Below, piece by piece: positions 47,160 through 56,070 of a DNA stretch of 64,000 nucleotides. This DNA comes from G963663775 sp963663775 (GTDB lineage Bacteria > Bacillota > Clostridia > Oscillospirales > Butyricicoccaceae): assembly GCA_963663775.1 (NCBI GenBank), contig OY760624.1, positions 1,922,001-1,986,000 of the forward strand, given 5' to 3'. Under the pieces are notes generated by a model that saw only the letters and a list, made by a program, of their open reading frames with translations, did no database searches and was not told the DNA's origin. The position numbers were made by a program, and so were the translations under genes. How positions within the stretch are numbered: position 1 is the stretch's first letter; the number at the start of each line of letters is the position of its first letter.

Positions 47160-48748
47160 AGCAGATGATAACACAAAGTCTGTTCTGGCGTGCGCTGTGT
47201 AGACTGCGGGATTGGTATCAATTTGGCATGTTGGCTGCATTTTTTCAGACACTTGCGGAAAGCTATCCGCACTCCCAGACGAAAAAACTATGGGAGCATT
47301 TTATCTGGCAGCCGATGATTACAGAGCAGACCTCTGTATATGCACGGCTGTTGGAAAAAACCCGTCTGCGATTGCAGACCTGTGGGCAATGGCTGCAGCA
47401 AAGTGCAGTCTATCGCTATGGCTTGCAGCTTGGCAGACGCATCACTGCATTTGCAGGAAGCGGATACATTGGGCGGTTTTGCCGCTTTATGGGCGCACGT
47501 GGATTTTTGCTGGCGGCATTTTCGCTGTATCTGCCGCTGGATTATTTCCTGCGCAATATTGTAAACATTGGGGTGGTGTCGTCCCTTTGGGATGAAGGCA
47601 TGATGGCTTTGTGTCTCCTCTATCTGATGTATCGCAGAGCCATGGAGCGTGCACCGCTTGGCACACGTGCGACCTCATTGGACGGGTTTTTGCTGCTGTT
47701 TATTGCAGTGAGTATATTACTGATGTGCTTCAACTCACCGTATCTATCGATTGCGGTGGATGGACTGCGTGTGGTTGTGCAGTATTTACTGTGGTTTTTT
47801 GTCCTCATTCGCTTGCTGGAGGATGACCGTGATTTTGGCATCTTTTATGGCACACTGCTGTTGATGGCATTTGGCATTGCACTGCATGGCATGTATCAAT
47901 ATATCATTGCAGCGCCCATTCCTGCGTCATGGATGACACAAACTGAGGCGGGCGTTCGCACACGTGTCTATTCTTTGACGGGCAGCCCGAATATCATGGG
48001 GTCGCTTTTGGTGCTGTTTGCGCCAATGGCGATGGCATTGGCCTATTGGTCCAAAAAGACGTGGGTGAAGGTTTCTGCTGTTTGCGCAACAGGTGTGTTT
48101 TGTCTATCCATCCTATTCACCTTCTCCAAGGGGGCATGGGGCGGATTGGTGATTGCTATTGTCGTGTTTGCCCTGTTTTTGGACAGACGCTTGCTGGCGT
48201 TGATGGCAGCCGCTGGTGCTGGTGCACTGCTATTCATTCCGTCGGTATCCAATCGCATCACCTATCTGTTTACGTCTGATTATGCAGAAGCAAGCGCCAG
48301 AGCAGGCCGCTCTGTGCGATGGGAAATTGGATTGCAGACCCTGCACGAATACAATCCTTTTGTAGGGGTTGGATTGGGTCGCTTTGGCGGTGCAGTGGCG
48401 ATGCAAAACCGCATTATGGAGCAAACGGATAATTTTCAATATTTTTATATGGACAATTATTATTTAAAAACACTGGTTGAGATGGGCTATATTGGGCTGT
48501 TTTTCTTCCTGTTGCTACTCGTGGGGGCAGTTGTCTGGTGCCTGCGGGGGGTCGGACGCACCCGAAACCGCAGTGTGCATCCGCTGTCTGTGGGGATGTT
48601 TGCAGGCATGTGCGGCGTGCTGTTTCACTGCTATTTTGAAAACATTTTTGAAGTGCAGTACATGGTGGCGTATTTTTGGGCATTGGCTGCCGGTATTTTG
48701 TATTTGGGATATTTTAAAAGGAAACGCAGAGCAACCGAGGAGACTTGA
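47156..48748 (+). CDS. O-antigen ligase-like polymer ligase/polymerase
   Basis: A 530-aa membrane protein with about 12 helices and a Wzy_C/WaaL-type segment in the second half: ...TFSKGAWGGLVIAI followed by an extracellular loop RAGRSVRWEIGLQTLHEYNPFVGVGLGRFG with the conserved Arg and His residues. Such proteins join or polymerise surface glycans. The N-terminal ~100 residues before the first helix are soluble and unusual. Coupled to the DUF4330 gene. Confidence 0.85.
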   Translation: MKQMITQSLFWRALCRLRDWYQFGMLAAFFQTLAESYPHSQTKKLWEHFIWQPMITEQTSVYARLLEKTRLRLQTCGQWLQQSAVYRYGLQLGRRITAFAGSGYIGRFCRFMGARGFLLAAFSLYLPLDYFLRNIVNIGVVSSLWDEGMMALCLLYLMYRRAMERAPLGTRATSLDGFLLLFIAVSILLMCFNSPYLSIAVDGLRVVVQYLLWFFVLIRLLEDDRDFGIFYGTLLLMAFGIALHGMYQYIIAAPIPASWMTQTEAGVRTRVYSLTGSPNIMGSLLVLFAPMAMALAYWSKKTWVKVSAVCATGVFCLSILFTFSKGAWGGLVIAIVVFALFLDRRLLALMAAAGAGALLFIPSVSNRITYLFTSDYAEASARAGRSVRWEIGLQTLHEYNPFVGVGLGRFGGAVAMQNRIMEQTDNFQYFYMDNYYLKTLVEMGYIGLFFFLLLLVGAVVWCLRGVGRTRNRSVHPLSVGMFAGMCGVLFHCYFENIFEVQYMVAYFWALAAGILYLGYFKRKRRATEET

Positions 48749-48798
48749 GAAGCAGCAAACGTCTGAAATTTCTATCTGATATAGCATCTGTAGACATA

Positions 48799-48834
48799 AA
48801 ATAGCACCGAAGAGTTTTCTTCGGTGCTATTTTT
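48799..48834 (+). terminator. Terminator between the ligase gene and the convergent unknown gene
   Basis: AATAGCACCGAA and TTCGGTGCTATT are perfect arms, flanked by A and T tracts on the two sides; likely bidirectional. Confidence 0.88.
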
Positions 48835-48852
48835 GACGTTGTATTGAGAATT

Positions 48853-50487
48853 TTATGCAGAAGCAAGCTGCAATTGATAAACTTGCTCGGTAGAATCCAG
48901 AAACCGCTCCAGATAATCGATAGAGCATTGCTTACGTACGACGCTAATGCGCAGTTTCATCAAACTGCGAGACCATTCATCAAATTCTTTGGCATTTTCC
49001 TGCCTGCCGATGTTACTGCGCAAAGCGGTTTGTATCAACTGACAGCGTACATTCAAATCCTCACCGATGTGATGGGGAGAGGACTGGAATGACATATCAT
49101 TTGTCAATTCTGCAATTTGATGCAGTCGGTCAAACGAAGAGGAAAATAGATTTTGTACGGCGACAGGTGCGTCCTTTGGCGGGGCATTGTCTGCGCTGTT
49201 TGCAGGGGCATCTGCTGCGGTCTCTTCAAATGCAGATGCGATGAACATCGGCTCGACCGGTGCGGCAGAAGGCGGCAATTCGTTTTGGAAGGGTGTTGCT
49301 TCTTCTTGGAAAGGGGCGGGTTCTTCCGGAAGCGGTGCAGACTCTATGGCAGGGGGAGAAGGCGTTGGCGGGTCAGGCTGCCAAGCGGGCATCTCCTGCT
49401 CTGCGCTGTCGAGAAGCGTGGGCGATGGTATCTCCTCCTCTTCCTCCACGGGGTCAGGCGATTCCAGAGGTACTTCCTCTGGTGTATCCAATGTGACCGG
49501 AGCAGGTGCAGGCGAAAATTCCGGAACTTCGTCTGTCATGGATTCTAAGTGCTCCGTGGACGCCAAGACAAACAAATTTGTTTCGGGAGAACGCACAATG
49601 CGAATGGCATTTTCGATAATTTCGTTAAATTCCAAATCCAAAATAGCCTTGAAACTGGTTGGGATATAGATGCGGTCGGGCATGGGGTCGCATGCTTCCA
49701 TTGCGGTGCGTGCTTCCATAGGACCCGGGCGAGATAATTGCGAAAGATGGTTGAGAACCAGACCCGCAGACTGATCCTGCAGAGCGGTGACGGTGGGCTT
49801 AGCAGTCCGTTTGCTGCGTGTAGGTGCTGCCATGGGCGACACAATCGCAGCTAATTCGTTGGAAAGGCGACCCAGCACCGTGGGCGCACCGGGGCACAGC
49901 GCAGGCGTATAATATTTAATGTGCGGCAGGTCTGCATCCTGATAGCCCATTTTTTCAGAGAGGATGGAGAATGCCAAATCATAATATTCTTTGCGCATGC
50001 GATATTCCACTGCGGTGACAGGCGTTCCGTCGAAGATAAAAGCGAGCTTGGACAGCGCATACTGCTGCATACGCAGCAAATTGTCCCATTGGTTGATGGC
50101 ACTGCCAGATTTGTACGCAGAGATGCGATGAAATACAGCCTTCCAAAAAGGCTGCTTTGCAGAAATGTGAGTGGCCCACAATTCCTCTAAACCGATTCCC
50201 TGCGTGCGGCAAATATAATCGATGGCAAAATCCAAGGTGATTTGTTCAAAATCCTCCAACACCAGAATTTGAAAATACGGATGGCATTTGCGAATATATT
50301 CTTTGGGCGCAGTCAAAGAAACCGCATCAACGAGACCAGTTGCCATACAATTTGTGGTCAATTCCGTGCATTGCTGCACAAAATATGTAAAATCGTATGC
50401 GGCAAAATGCAGCATCGTGCTTGCGATTGGAAGCTGATATAGATTTTTGCTTTTCTGAGATACCGTAAAGGCAACAATATGGCTCAT
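48853..50487 (-). CDS. Unknown protein with long proline/glutamate-rich linker
   Basis: A 544-aa protein that I do not recognise. The N-terminal ~230 residues look globular and mixed alpha/beta (MSHIVAFTVSQKSKNLYQLPIAS..., LDFAIDYICRTQGIGLEELW). A second folded part holds DRIYIPTSFKAILDLEFNEIIENAIRIV. Residues ~305-440 are a disordered stretch rich in Pro, Glu, Ala and Ser, and the last ~90 residues are helical. No signal peptide or membrane helix is seen, so it is cytoplasmic. ATG 50487 follows GGGGGATAGT. Divergent from the next unknown gene. Confidence 0.7.
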   Translation of the reverse strand: MSHIVAFTVSQKSKNLYQLPIASTMLHFAAYDFTYFVQQCTELTTNCMATGLVDAVSLTAPKEYIRKCHPYFQILVLEDFEQITLDFAIDYICRTQGIGLEELWATHISAKQPFWKAVFHRISAYKSGSAINQWDNLLRMQQYALSKLAFIFDGTPVTAVEYRMRKEYYDLAFSILSEKMGYQDADLPHIKYYTPALCPGAPTVLGRLSNELAAIVSPMAAPTRSKRTAKPTVTALQDQSAGLVLNHLSQLSRPGPMEARTAMEACDPMPDRIYIPTSFKAILDLEFNEIIENAIRIVRSPETNLFVLASTEHLESMTDEVPEFSPAPAPVTLDTPEEVPLESPDPVEEEEEIPSPTLLDSAEQEMPAWQPDPPTPSPPAIESAPLPEEPAPFQEEATPFQNELPPSAAPVEPMFIASAFEETAADAPANSADNAPPKDAPVAVQNLFSSSFDRLHQIAELTNDMSFQSSPHHIGEDLNVRCQLIQTALRSNIGRQENAKEFDEWSRSLMKLRISVVRKQCSIDYLERFLDSTEQVYQLQLASA

Positions 50488-50534
50488 ACTATCCCCCATA
50501 GGTGTTTAGAACACACCAAATATCATATGTATAC

Positions 50535-50609
50535 ATCATATCACATATGATGGCATTTTTCAACAATACAAAAAATTAAGTTGTATTTCCGGCAGAAATG
50601 CACTATAAT
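50535..50609. promoter_or_regulatory. Divergent promoter pair with AT palindrome
   Basis: Minus strand: TTGAAA (50563-50558) and TATGAT (50540-50535), 17 bases apart. Plus strand: TTGTAT (50581) and TATAAT (50604), 17 bases apart. The palindrome ATCATAT-CAC-ATATGAT (50535-50551) covers the minus -10 element and could be an operator. Confidence 0.55.
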
Positions 50610-50696
50610 GATATAAAGAATTCGTTTTCAAGATTTGTTTGGAGCAAGCAAGTTTTCAAAGTATCAAAATCAATCGAAAAAAGGGGAGGGGTGTTC

Positions 50697-51335
50697 GTGC
50701 AGTTCCTTTCTGAGCGAACCGCAGTCGAAGAGATTGCCGCTCTCATTTTAGATGCGGCTGCAAATCTTTATAAGAGCACAAAGTATATTTATGCGCTCAG
50801 CCGTGCTGATTTTTATAATTGCTCGGTAAAAGATGTCTTCAAAGTAATCTTGAACAATCTGCGGCAGGTGGATAGTCTGCAGGCGTTGGGTTTGCACATT
50901 GACGCAGAGAGCTGTCCGGAAATGGCAGTGCCGGAATATGAAAAAGTATTTTCCTTGCTGGTGTATAGCTTTGCGGTGCGGCTTCCTACGTTGCAGCGGG
51001 TGCAGATTCACGGGGAGCGGCTGACCGATGCACAGGTGCAGGCCATTTATGACTATATTATGCAAAAGGGCATTGCAAACCATGGAGAACTGGTGGCAGA
51101 GAGCTTTGCAGACATGAAGGTGCGCATCCGCAAAAAACAGCAGGTCGTGCCCTATAATGCCGATTGGTATAAGGCATTTCTCTATACATATGTCCCATCA
51201 CTAGCGGAAATTAACAACCAAAACTTGTTTTTATTTGGGACCGTGGACATTTTATTCATGATGTATTACATGCGCTTGGAGGAAGAGCTGCAGGCAATGC
51301 TGACACGATACAGCGCAAAAGCAAACAGGGCGTGA
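50697..51335 (+). CDS. Unknown cytoplasmic helical protein
   Basis: A 212-aa, mostly helical protein without signal peptide or known motif (FLSERTAVEEIAALILDAAANLYKSTKYIYALS; YDYIMQKGIANHGELVAESFADMKVRIRKKQQV). GTG 50697 is 7 bases after GGGGAGG; the frame is open to 50598 but those residues have no ribosome site. It shares a divergent promoter region with the 48853-50487 gene, so the two may be linked in function. Confidence 0.65.
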   Translation: MQFLSERTAVEEIAALILDAAANLYKSTKYIYALSRADFYNCSVKDVFKVILNNLRQVDSLQALGLHIDAESCPEMAVPEYEKVFSLLVYSFAVRLPTLQRVQIHGERLTDAQVQAIYDYIMQKGIANHGELVAESFADMKVRIRKKQQVVPYNADWYKAFLYTYVPSLAEINNQNLFLFGTVDILFMMYYMRLEEELQAMLTRYSAKANRA

Positions 51336-51361
51336 GTTTGCCGTTTGCAGCGGTAACATGG

Positions 51362-51390
51362 TTGACTTTTTCTCCGTCACATTATATAAT
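51362..51390 (+). promoter_or_regulatory. Promoter of the deacetylase-like/bactofilin unit
   Basis: TTGACT at 51362 and TATAAT at 51385 with a 17-base spacer, 55 bases before the NodB-type gene. Confidence 0.65.
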
Positions 51391-51445
51391 AGTACAGCAG
51401 ATTTGAATGGCGTATGCCGAAAAAATGGAGTTATCGGGGTGACAT

Positions 51446-52507
51446 ATGTACTGGGGCAGTGTGAAGTTTTTCAAACACCTGATTCTGCTGATTTTTTTCG
51501 GTTCTTTTGCAATTGCCATCATATGCGCAATTTTTTGGGGTGTAAAATACCATCGTGCCGATACAGCACAGCAAGAGCTGCAGCAGCAAATGGATGTCTT
51601 ACAGCTGGAAAACAGCGATTTTATGAGCGCACTGGAAAGTCTGAAAAATGGTTCTCCTGAAAAATTCTTAGCGATTTGCGAAGAAAATGGAGTTTCGGCA
51701 GATGATGTGTTGCGTGTTTTACAAAAGGCAGTCGAGGAGCAAGACAGCACAACTGCGTTTGCAGAGCAGTCCTTACCGGATGGCAGCGATACCGCCACGC
51801 TGCCATCCTATGTTACATCTTATCCGAATCTTTATGTAGCGCCACCCGTCAAAGCCGCATCTCCCGAAAAGGCGACTATTTATTTAACCTTTGACAATGG
51901 ACCGACGCCAACGACTGACCGGATTTTAGATATTTTGCAGCAATATCAGGTGAAAGCAACCTTTTTTGTGACACCTGCCGTAGACGGCAGCGATGCCGAG
52001 CGGTTGCGCTGTATTCGCGATGCGGGACACACGCTGGCACTTCGTCCCACCCAGAACGGGAAAATCGTGTATAGCGATGTGCAGGGATTTTTAGATGCCT
52101 TTGCAGCAGCGTCCGATTTGCTATATGATGCAACTGGTGTGCAGGCAAATATTTTCCGCTTCCCAGGCGGCAGCATCAATGACTATGACCGTTCCATCAG
52201 CAAGGATTTAATGGCTGAAATGAAGCGGCGTGGATATGTTTATTTTGATTGGAATGTCGATTGCGGACAAACAGACGCCGTCAATACAACAGCAAATGTG
52301 ATTTCAAACAAAATTATACAAGCCGCAAATAACAACAACAGTACCGTTGTATTGCTCTATGATGACTGGAATTGCGAGGCAACAGTGGATGCACTGGCAA
52401 ACACAATTCAGGTCTTAACAAAGCAGGGATATGCGTTTGACCGCTTGACAAATGCCATAAAACCAGTGGTTTTTCAGGAGCAGTCGGATGTGGACACTGC
52501 GTCATAG
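51446..52507 (+). CDS. NodB-type polysaccharide deacetylase homologue, predicted inactive
   Basis: A 353-aa type II membrane protein: an N-terminal helix (LILLIFFGSFAIAIICAIFW), a coiled coil (DTAQQELQQQMDVLQLE) and a C-terminal NodB fold. The NodB motifs are degraded. Motif 1 reads TFDNGP instead of TFDDGP, so the metal aspartate is lost. Motif 2 reads GHTLALRPTQN where active enzymes have GHTxGxHxxxH, so both metal histidines are lost. Motif 3 (FRFPGG) is kept. Motif 5 reads LLYDD instead of LLHD, so the catalytic histidine is lost. The fold is probably kept as a glycan-binding or scaffold part. ATG 51446 follows GGGGTGACAT. Confidence 0.85.
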   Translation: MYWGSVKFFKHLILLIFFGSFAIAIICAIFWGVKYHRADTAQQELQQQMDVLQLENSDFMSALESLKNGSPEKFLAICEENGVSADDVLRVLQKAVEEQDSTTAFAEQSLPDGSDTATLPSYVTSYPNLYVAPPVKAASPEKATIYLTFDNGPTPTTDRILDILQQYQVKATFFVTPAVDGSDAERLRCIRDAGHTLALRPTQNGKIVYSDVQGFLDAFAAASDLLYDATGVQANIFRFPGGSINDYDRSISKDLMAEMKRRGYVYFDWNVDCGQTDAVNTTANVISNKIIQAANNNNSTVVLLYDDWNCEATVDALANTIQVLTKQGYAFDRLTNAIKPVVFQEQSDVDTAS

Positions 52508-52552
52508 TATTTGTTGGTTCTTTGCAGTAATCTTGAGAACAGGAGAAGCCAC

Positions 52553-53386
52553 ATGAGTTTAAAGGACAACTTTTATCAAGCAATCAGAGAACTGCTTGAC
52601 CATAGCGGTCTAGTGGGGGATGATTTGACGGAAAAATCGAAAAAATCATCGGAGCTTGATGCTTATCTGGAAACTCCTGCACCAAAGGAATCTTTTACAG
52701 AGGCAGCGCCGCCGGCACCTGCGTTTCGTGTGCCGGAACCGGAACCGGATTTTGCAGTGCCGCCGGATTTATCTGCCAAAACAAGCAATGCACAGTCGAC
52801 TTTAGATGCCACAGCGAATGAGTATGTGCCACCCTCTAAGCAACAATCGGAATATACGCCACCGACGCAAGATGCGGCAGAGTCTTTGGCCTATTCCGTG
52901 TCTGCTTCTGAAATGACCGTTATTTCAAGAAATACATTGGTGTTGGGCGATATTCGTTCATTTGCAGGCATTTCAATTGAAGGAAGTGTCAAAGGACAAG
53001 TGGACGTTGTGAAGGATGCATATATCAGCGGCAAGGTATTGGGTAGTTTGAAATGTAACAATGCGGCAATGCGTGGCTCTTCACTGCAAGGCGATACGTT
53101 GGCAAAAGGCAATGTGCAGTTAGATAACAACTCTATGCTGCTTGGTAATTTGAATGCGCAATATGCAAATGTTGACGGAAAAGTCAAAGGCAATCTAGAT
53201 GTTTCCGGAAAAGTGGAAGTTGATTCCAATGCGGTTATTTTGGGCGATGTACGAACTTCTACATTGAGCGTTGTAGATGGTGCAAACATTAAGGGATTTG
53301 TCAATACAACCTTTTTGACCGAGGATGTGGAACGTGTTTTCCCAGGCAACATTGCGATTGCGGACGAAGAAGAGTTTCCGAAATAA
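52553..53386 (+). CDS. Bactofilin-family cytoskeletal protein
   Basis: A 277-aa protein. The N-terminal ~120 residues are disordered and Pro/Glu-rich. The rest is a bactofilin beta-helix of repeated hydrophobic turns: SRNTLVLGDIRSFAGISIEGSVKGQVD, DAYISGKVLGSLKCNN, GKVKGNLDVSGKVEV. Bactofilins polymerise without nucleotide and place cell-wall enzymes at chosen sites. It lies 46 bases after the inactive deacetylase gene, suggesting they act together at the cell wall. ATG 52553 follows AGGAGAAGCCAC. Confidence 0.9.
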   Translation: MSLKDNFYQAIRELLDHSGLVGDDLTEKSKKSSELDAYLETPAPKESFTEAAPPAPAFRVPEPEPDFAVPPDLSAKTSNAQSTLDATANEYVPPSKQQSEYTPPTQDAAESLAYSVSASEMTVISRNTLVLGDIRSFAGISIEGSVKGQVDVVKDAYISGKVLGSLKCNNAAMRGSSLQGDTLAKGNVQLDNNSMLLGNLNAQYANVDGKVKGNLDVSGKVEVDSNAVILGDVRTSTLSVVDGANIKGFVNTTFLTEDVERVFPGNIAIADEEEFPK

Positions 53387-53406
53387 TAATCATTGTATAC
53401 ATAATG

Positions 53407-53444
53407 AGGGACGCAAGAGGAGAAGTATCTCCTCTTGCGTCCCT
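53407..53444 (+). terminator. Strong terminator after the bactofilin gene
   Basis: GGGACGCAAGAGGAGA and TCTCCTCTTGCGTCCC are perfect 16-bp arms around AGTA. Confidence 0.88.
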
Positions 53445-53562
53445 TGTTTATGCTATGGTAATCGCTCTATTGTGGATGCTGTCGGCTCGCAAGCGGCAGT
53501 TCTTAATAAAAGTACCGTTATGCCACTTAGCAGAAATGCATCCTAGTTTTGCCGATAAATTA

Positions 53563-54015
53563 TTAGTGTAGTTTGGGGGAGTAGCCGAAGTGGGTGTGGT
53601 TTACAGGGCGTATATCAAATTCTGGATTGTAGGCATAATAGTTTTTGGCATCTAAATTTTCTTGCACAGTGCGCAGAGCTTCGCCAAAACGCTGGAAATG
53701 CACCACTTCACGCTCTCTTAAAAACTTGATGGGGTCTCTCACATCGGGGTCATCCACCAACCGTAAAATATTGTCATAGGTGGAGCGTGCTTTTTGTTCT
53801 GCCGCCATATCTTCAAACAAATCGGTGATTGCATCCCCTTTGCATTGGAGGGCTGCGGCAGAGAAGGGCGTGCCACCAGCAGACTGCGGGTAAATGCCGG
53901 TGGTGTGGTCTACAAAATAGGCATCATATCCGCTTTCTTTGATTTGTTCCGGCGTGAGATTACGTGTCAGTTGATAAACAATGGCACCAATCATTTCAGC
54001 GTGACCGAGTTCGTA
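53563..54015 (-). pseudogene. cotJC: cotJC-type spore-coat manganese catalase, 3' part cut by the mobile element
   Basis: The C-terminal ~150 residues of a CotJC-type dimanganese catalase. The frame starts inside the first metal motif (YELGHAEMIGAIVYQLT, with ExxH), continues with AEQKARSTYDNIL (Glu ligand) and EREVVHFQRFGEAL (His ligand), and ends normally. Upstream the frame stops at a TGA only one codon before ELGH, and the missing ~45-50 N-terminal residues are not in the window. CotJC normally has about 190 residues. The break falls next to a serine recombinase gene, so insertion is the likely cause. An internal ATG at 53994 could start a short product, but it would lack half the metal site. 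Confidence 0.88.
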
Positions 54016-54030
54016 TCAACCATGAAGTTA

Positions 54031-55596
54031 TCAGTGATGATATGAAGAAGGAATGATAGGATAAAGGGTCAAAGAGAGGTCACTTTCGTCAGACCAACGC
54101 AGATTTGTGGTTTTATGATAGATGACTTTGGAAAGCACGGAGGATAAAAGAGCGTTGCGTTCCGCAGCTGGGGCGGAAAAATCGTAGACACTAAGGACAT
54201 TTTCCATTTTGGGGATGATGGTGGATGCGGAAAACTGTTGCTCTCGGTATTCATTAAGGCGTGTAGCTACGTCCTTCATGGCTTTTGTGAGATTGAGTTC
54301 CCGTTCTGTGAGGGCGGCTTGACGCTCTAAAAATACATCCGTGGTATAAACACCTTGTTCGATGAGTTCATAGGCACGCTGTCTTTGGGTTTCAATCTTC
54401 TGTTGTTCGGCTTCCAGCCTGGCATGTTCTGCATGGCAAGCTTCCATGGCAGATTGAAAGCGGGCTGCATCGGGATGGATGCTGGTCTGCTGATAGTCGC
54501 AGAGCCAGTCTTTTAGAGCACTGAGGAGGAGATGCTCGACTACCTCTAAGTCAGCACCAACGGTGTCGCATTTGGTATTGATGCAAATTAAAGCATCACG
54601 GCGACCAGAAAGCAGAAAAGGGCGGCGCTGCATCTTTTTGCCGCAGCGGGAACAGTACACGAATCCAGACAGAGGATTTTGCAGCGTCTTTGTGCCGGGG
54701 ACACGTTTGCTAGGGTAGGAAAGCATGCGTGCCATAGCAGCCTCATAGATTTCGGCAGAAACCAAGGCTTCGTGGCGACCTTGCACTTCAATATAATCCG
54801 CAGAACGGGGATGGGAAGTTTTGACCACGCCATTTTCGATGTGCTTAACATCTTTGCGGCGACCCCATACCACGATGCCTGTATAGACTTTGTTTTTCAG
54901 AATGTCACGGATGGTTTGCAATGTCCATGGTTTGCCCGTGACGGTTGGCACATGGGCGTTGTTAAGATGCTGGGCAATGTATTCTGTGCCGATGGGATTT
55001 TCTGAATCGGTATACCATGCAAAGATTTGGCGAACAATTTCGGCTTGTTCCGGATTGGGTTTGAGTGACCAGCCTTTTTCCTTCGGCAATTTATAGCGGA
55101 CATAGCCAAAGGGAGCGGTAGAGCCACAAAATTTCCCCTCTTTGACGGAGGCGATTTTACCGGCATTCATGCGGCGGCGAATGGTTTTATATTCTCGGCG
55201 GGACATGAACAAACCAAACTCAAAATATTCTTGGTCAAATTCATTGGATTGGTCATAGGTTTTGGTAGGCGTGATAATCAGCGTGTTACTATACAAAAAT
55301 GCTTTTTGCACGGTGCCTTGGTCCGCAGTATCGCCACGTGCCAAACGCTCCACTTCCATGACCAGCACACCATCCCACATACCTGCTTCTACTTCACGGA
55401 GCAGCTGCTGCATGATAGGACGGTCGGCGATGGTTTCGCCGCTGACGACCTCCCGATAGATGGCGGTTAAATGCAGATTTTGCTTTTTTGACAGAGCAAG
55501 CAAAGCCGTTTCATGGCGTGCGAGGGTTTCCCCTTCGCCGTGGGCTTCTGCTGCTACGTCGGCACGAGATTTGCGGAGATAGGCAACATAGGGCAT
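54031..55596 (-). CDS. Large serine recombinase (integrase/excisionase type)
   Basis: A 521-aa large serine recombinase. The resolvase domain carries the nucleophile in YLRKSRAD (residue ~10) and the conserved RLARG segment. The Recombinase domain contains GYVRYKL...NPEQAEIVRQIFAWY. A zinc-ribbon follows with cysteines in FVYCSRCGKKM and ICINTKC, then a coiled-coil stretch (~400-450). The stop lies 19 bases from the cut cotJC, the usual place next to an attachment site. ATG 55596 follows AAAGGA; a TTG at 55605 is too near it. Intact, so integration and, with a partner factor, excision are possible. Confidence 0.93.
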   Translation of the reverse strand: MPYVAYLRKSRADVAAEAHGEGETLARHETALLALSKKQNLHLTAIYREVVSGETIADRPIMQQLLREVEAGMWDGVLVMEVERLARGDTADQGTVQKAFLYSNTLIITPTKTYDQSNEFDQEYFEFGLFMSRREYKTIRRRMNAGKIASVKEGKFCGSTAPFGYVRYKLPKEKGWSLKPNPEQAEIVRQIFAWYTDSENPIGTEYIAQHLNNAHVPTVTGKPWTLQTIRDILKNKVYTGIVVWGRRKDVKHIENGVVKTSHPRSADYIEVQGRHEALVSAEIYEAAMARMLSYPSKRVPGTKTLQNPLSGFVYCSRCGKKMQRRPFLLSGRRDALICINTKCDTVGADLEVVEHLLLSALKDWLCDYQQTSIHPDAARFQSAMEACHAEHARLEAEQQKIETQRQRAYELIEQGVYTTDVFLERQAALTERELNLTKAMKDVATRLNEYREQQFSASTIIPKMENVLSVYDFSAPAAERNALLSSVLSKVIYHKTTNLRWSDESDLSLTLYPIIPSSYHH

Positions 55597-55601
55597 GGCT
55601 G

Positions 55602-56057
55602 TCAAATCCTTTCGATTTCTAATTGGGTTTTTTCGGGCAAATTTTCTTTTAAAATTTTTAGGATGGCTTCATATTGCTGTGGGTGGAAATGAAAGTTTTG
55701 TGTCATGAAATTATCCTTGACCTGAATGAAAATATCTGAATCGCTTCGCTGCATGACGATTTTTTTAATTTTATGCCATGGAATGAAGTGTTTATGCTGA
55801 TTCAAAGAGCGGAAGCCTTTGGCAGTGATGCCGCACCGCAGGCGCAAGATGGCGAGCAGGACAAGGAGCAAGGAAGCATTGAGTTTGGTGCCAGTGGTGG
55901 GGCAAGAAGACATGACGGCGATGAAAAAACCTATGCATGCGAGCCAAATTACAAGGTCTAAATAGCTTTTACGAATGTGTATCCGTACGGATTTGATGAC
56001 GAAAAAATGAATGATGAGCACAATCAAAGAGAGAAGCGCATACCAGTATAGCAACAT
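55602..56057 (-). CDS. Two-helix membrane protein with PH-like C-terminal domain
   Basis: A 151-aa protein with two membrane helices (LLYWYALLSLIVLIIHFFV and LVIWLACIGFFIAVM, plus a hydrophobic stretch after) and a cytoplasmic C-terminal domain (GITAKGFRSLNQHKHFIPWHKIKKIVMQ...DIFIQVKD) of the kind seen in PH-like YcxB/DUF domains. ATG 56057 is 9 bases after AGGAGG. Its stop lies just inside the recombinase leader. The function in the element is unknown; superinfection or envelope roles are only guesses. Confidence 0.7.
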   Translation of the reverse strand: MLLYWYALLSLIVLIIHFFVIKSVRIHIRKSYLDLVIWLACIGFFIAVMSSCPTTGTKLNASLLLVLLAILRLRCGITAKGFRSLNQHKHFIPWHKIKKIVMQRSDSDIFIQVKDNFMTQNFHFHPQQYEAILKILKENLPEKTQLEIERI

Positions 56058-56070
56058 TGTATCAAGCCTC

